The notes beneath the pieces are model-generated. The model searched no databases and was not told where the DNA came from. It saw only the letters and a list, made by a program, of their open reading frames with translations. The position numbers and the translations under genes were made by a program. A DNA stretch of 5,292 bases from Candidatus Bathyarchaeota archaeon (GTDB taxonomy: Archaea; Thermoproteota; Bathyarchaeia; Bathyarchaeales; DTEX01), in the NCBI GenBank assembly GCA_021158305.1, contig JAGGUU010000017.1, forward strand, positions 1 to 5,292. Reading direction: 5' to 3'. Shown here piece after piece: positions 5,167 to 5,292 of this stretch. The first letter of the stretch is position 1. Every line of letters begins with the position of its first letter.

Positions 5167-5292
5167 CTATCTGTAAGTCGGCGTCTTCGTGAATAATTCT
5201 TTGACGATCTTCGCTGCGAGCTTGGGTTCTCTGGTTCTTGTGAATATGCCTTTCCTGTTTAGGACCGTTCTTCGAGAGCTTTGAGGCGTCCT
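5167..5292 (-). CDS. C-terminal fragment of an unidentified basic protein (5' part beyond the window)
   Basis: The minus strand is open from the right edge to a TAG at 5167-5169, giving 41 residues. They are basic and natural-looking: RTVLNRKGIFTRTREPKLAA at 8-27, then KIVKELFTKTPTYR to the end. Arginine codons are mainly AGA/AGG/CGA, like the neighbouring genes. The stop is followed by a plausible terminator at 5121-5159. I do not recognise the family from so short a piece. A competing minus-strand frame is open from 5290 to a TGA at 5105-5107 and is longer, but its composition, rich in Gln, His and Asn, is less protein-like and it runs through the hairpin. Confidence 0.55.
   Translation of the reverse strand, partial: RTPQSSRRTVLNRKGIFTRTREPKLAAKIVKELFTKTPTYR

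Noticed and set aside
4929..5192. 87-aa plus-strand open frame running past the end of the HD gene
   Set aside because: It overlaps the HD gene's 3' end in another frame, then crosses the AT-rich spacer, hairpin and the likely minus-strand gene; the composition is not protein-like.
5105..5290. Longer minus-strand frame at the right edge, ending at the TGA 5105-5107
   Set aside because: It is rich in Gln, His and Asn and reads through the inverted repeat and T-tract; the frame ending at 5167 has more natural composition and codon use.

Overview
The window looks archaeal and is most likely chromosomal DNA from a thermophilic or TACK-type lineage. The evidence is an archaeal replication factor C large subunit, a kinase-like domain of the archaeal (AdkA) adenylate kinase type, Shine-Dalgarno motifs of the GGTGA/GAGG type, frequent AGA/AGG arginine and ATA isoleucine codons, T-tract terminators, and TTG/GTG starts. 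The exact lineage cannot be read from the sequence.

Layout. (1) At 1-1037 (+) lies the 3' part of rfcL, the clamp loader large subunit; its Walker A region is off the left edge. A short T-rich spacer separates it from the convergent genes. (2) At 1056-2687 (-) there are three genes read leftward: an unrecognised, strongly helical, probably coiled-coil protein; moaC, 40 bp downstream of it; and moaB, which overlaps moaC by 4 bp (ATGA). moaC and moaB supply an early and a mid step of molybdenum/tungsten cofactor synthesis. (3) At 2688-2874 lies a divergent, AT-rich intergenic region with a 10-bp direct repeat (two exact copies 35 bp apart and one imperfect copy) and a candidate promoter. (4) At 2875-5080 (+) there are two genes 37 bp apart. 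The first encodes a two-domain protein: an N-terminal archaeal adenylate-kinase-like P-loop domain with a degenerate Walker A, and a C-terminal nucleoside 2-deoxyribosyltransferase-like domain. The second encodes an HD-domain phosphohydrolase of the SAMHD1/dGTPase type. (5) At 5081-5166 lies a convergent spacer with an 8-bp inverted repeat and T-tracts on both strands, probably a two-way terminator. (6) At 5167-5292 (-) lies the 3' end of an unidentified basic protein.

The most interesting unit is the two-gene nucleotide cassette at 2875-5080. A fused nucleotide-kinase-like/deoxyribosyltransferase-like protein next to a dNTP-triphosphohydrolase-like enzyme suggests a nucleotide-pool or nucleotide-signal processing pair. 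It could be housekeeping (salvage or sanitation) or defensive; the sequence alone does not decide. No CRISPR, tRNA, rRNA or mobile element was seen. No gap exceeds 300 bases.
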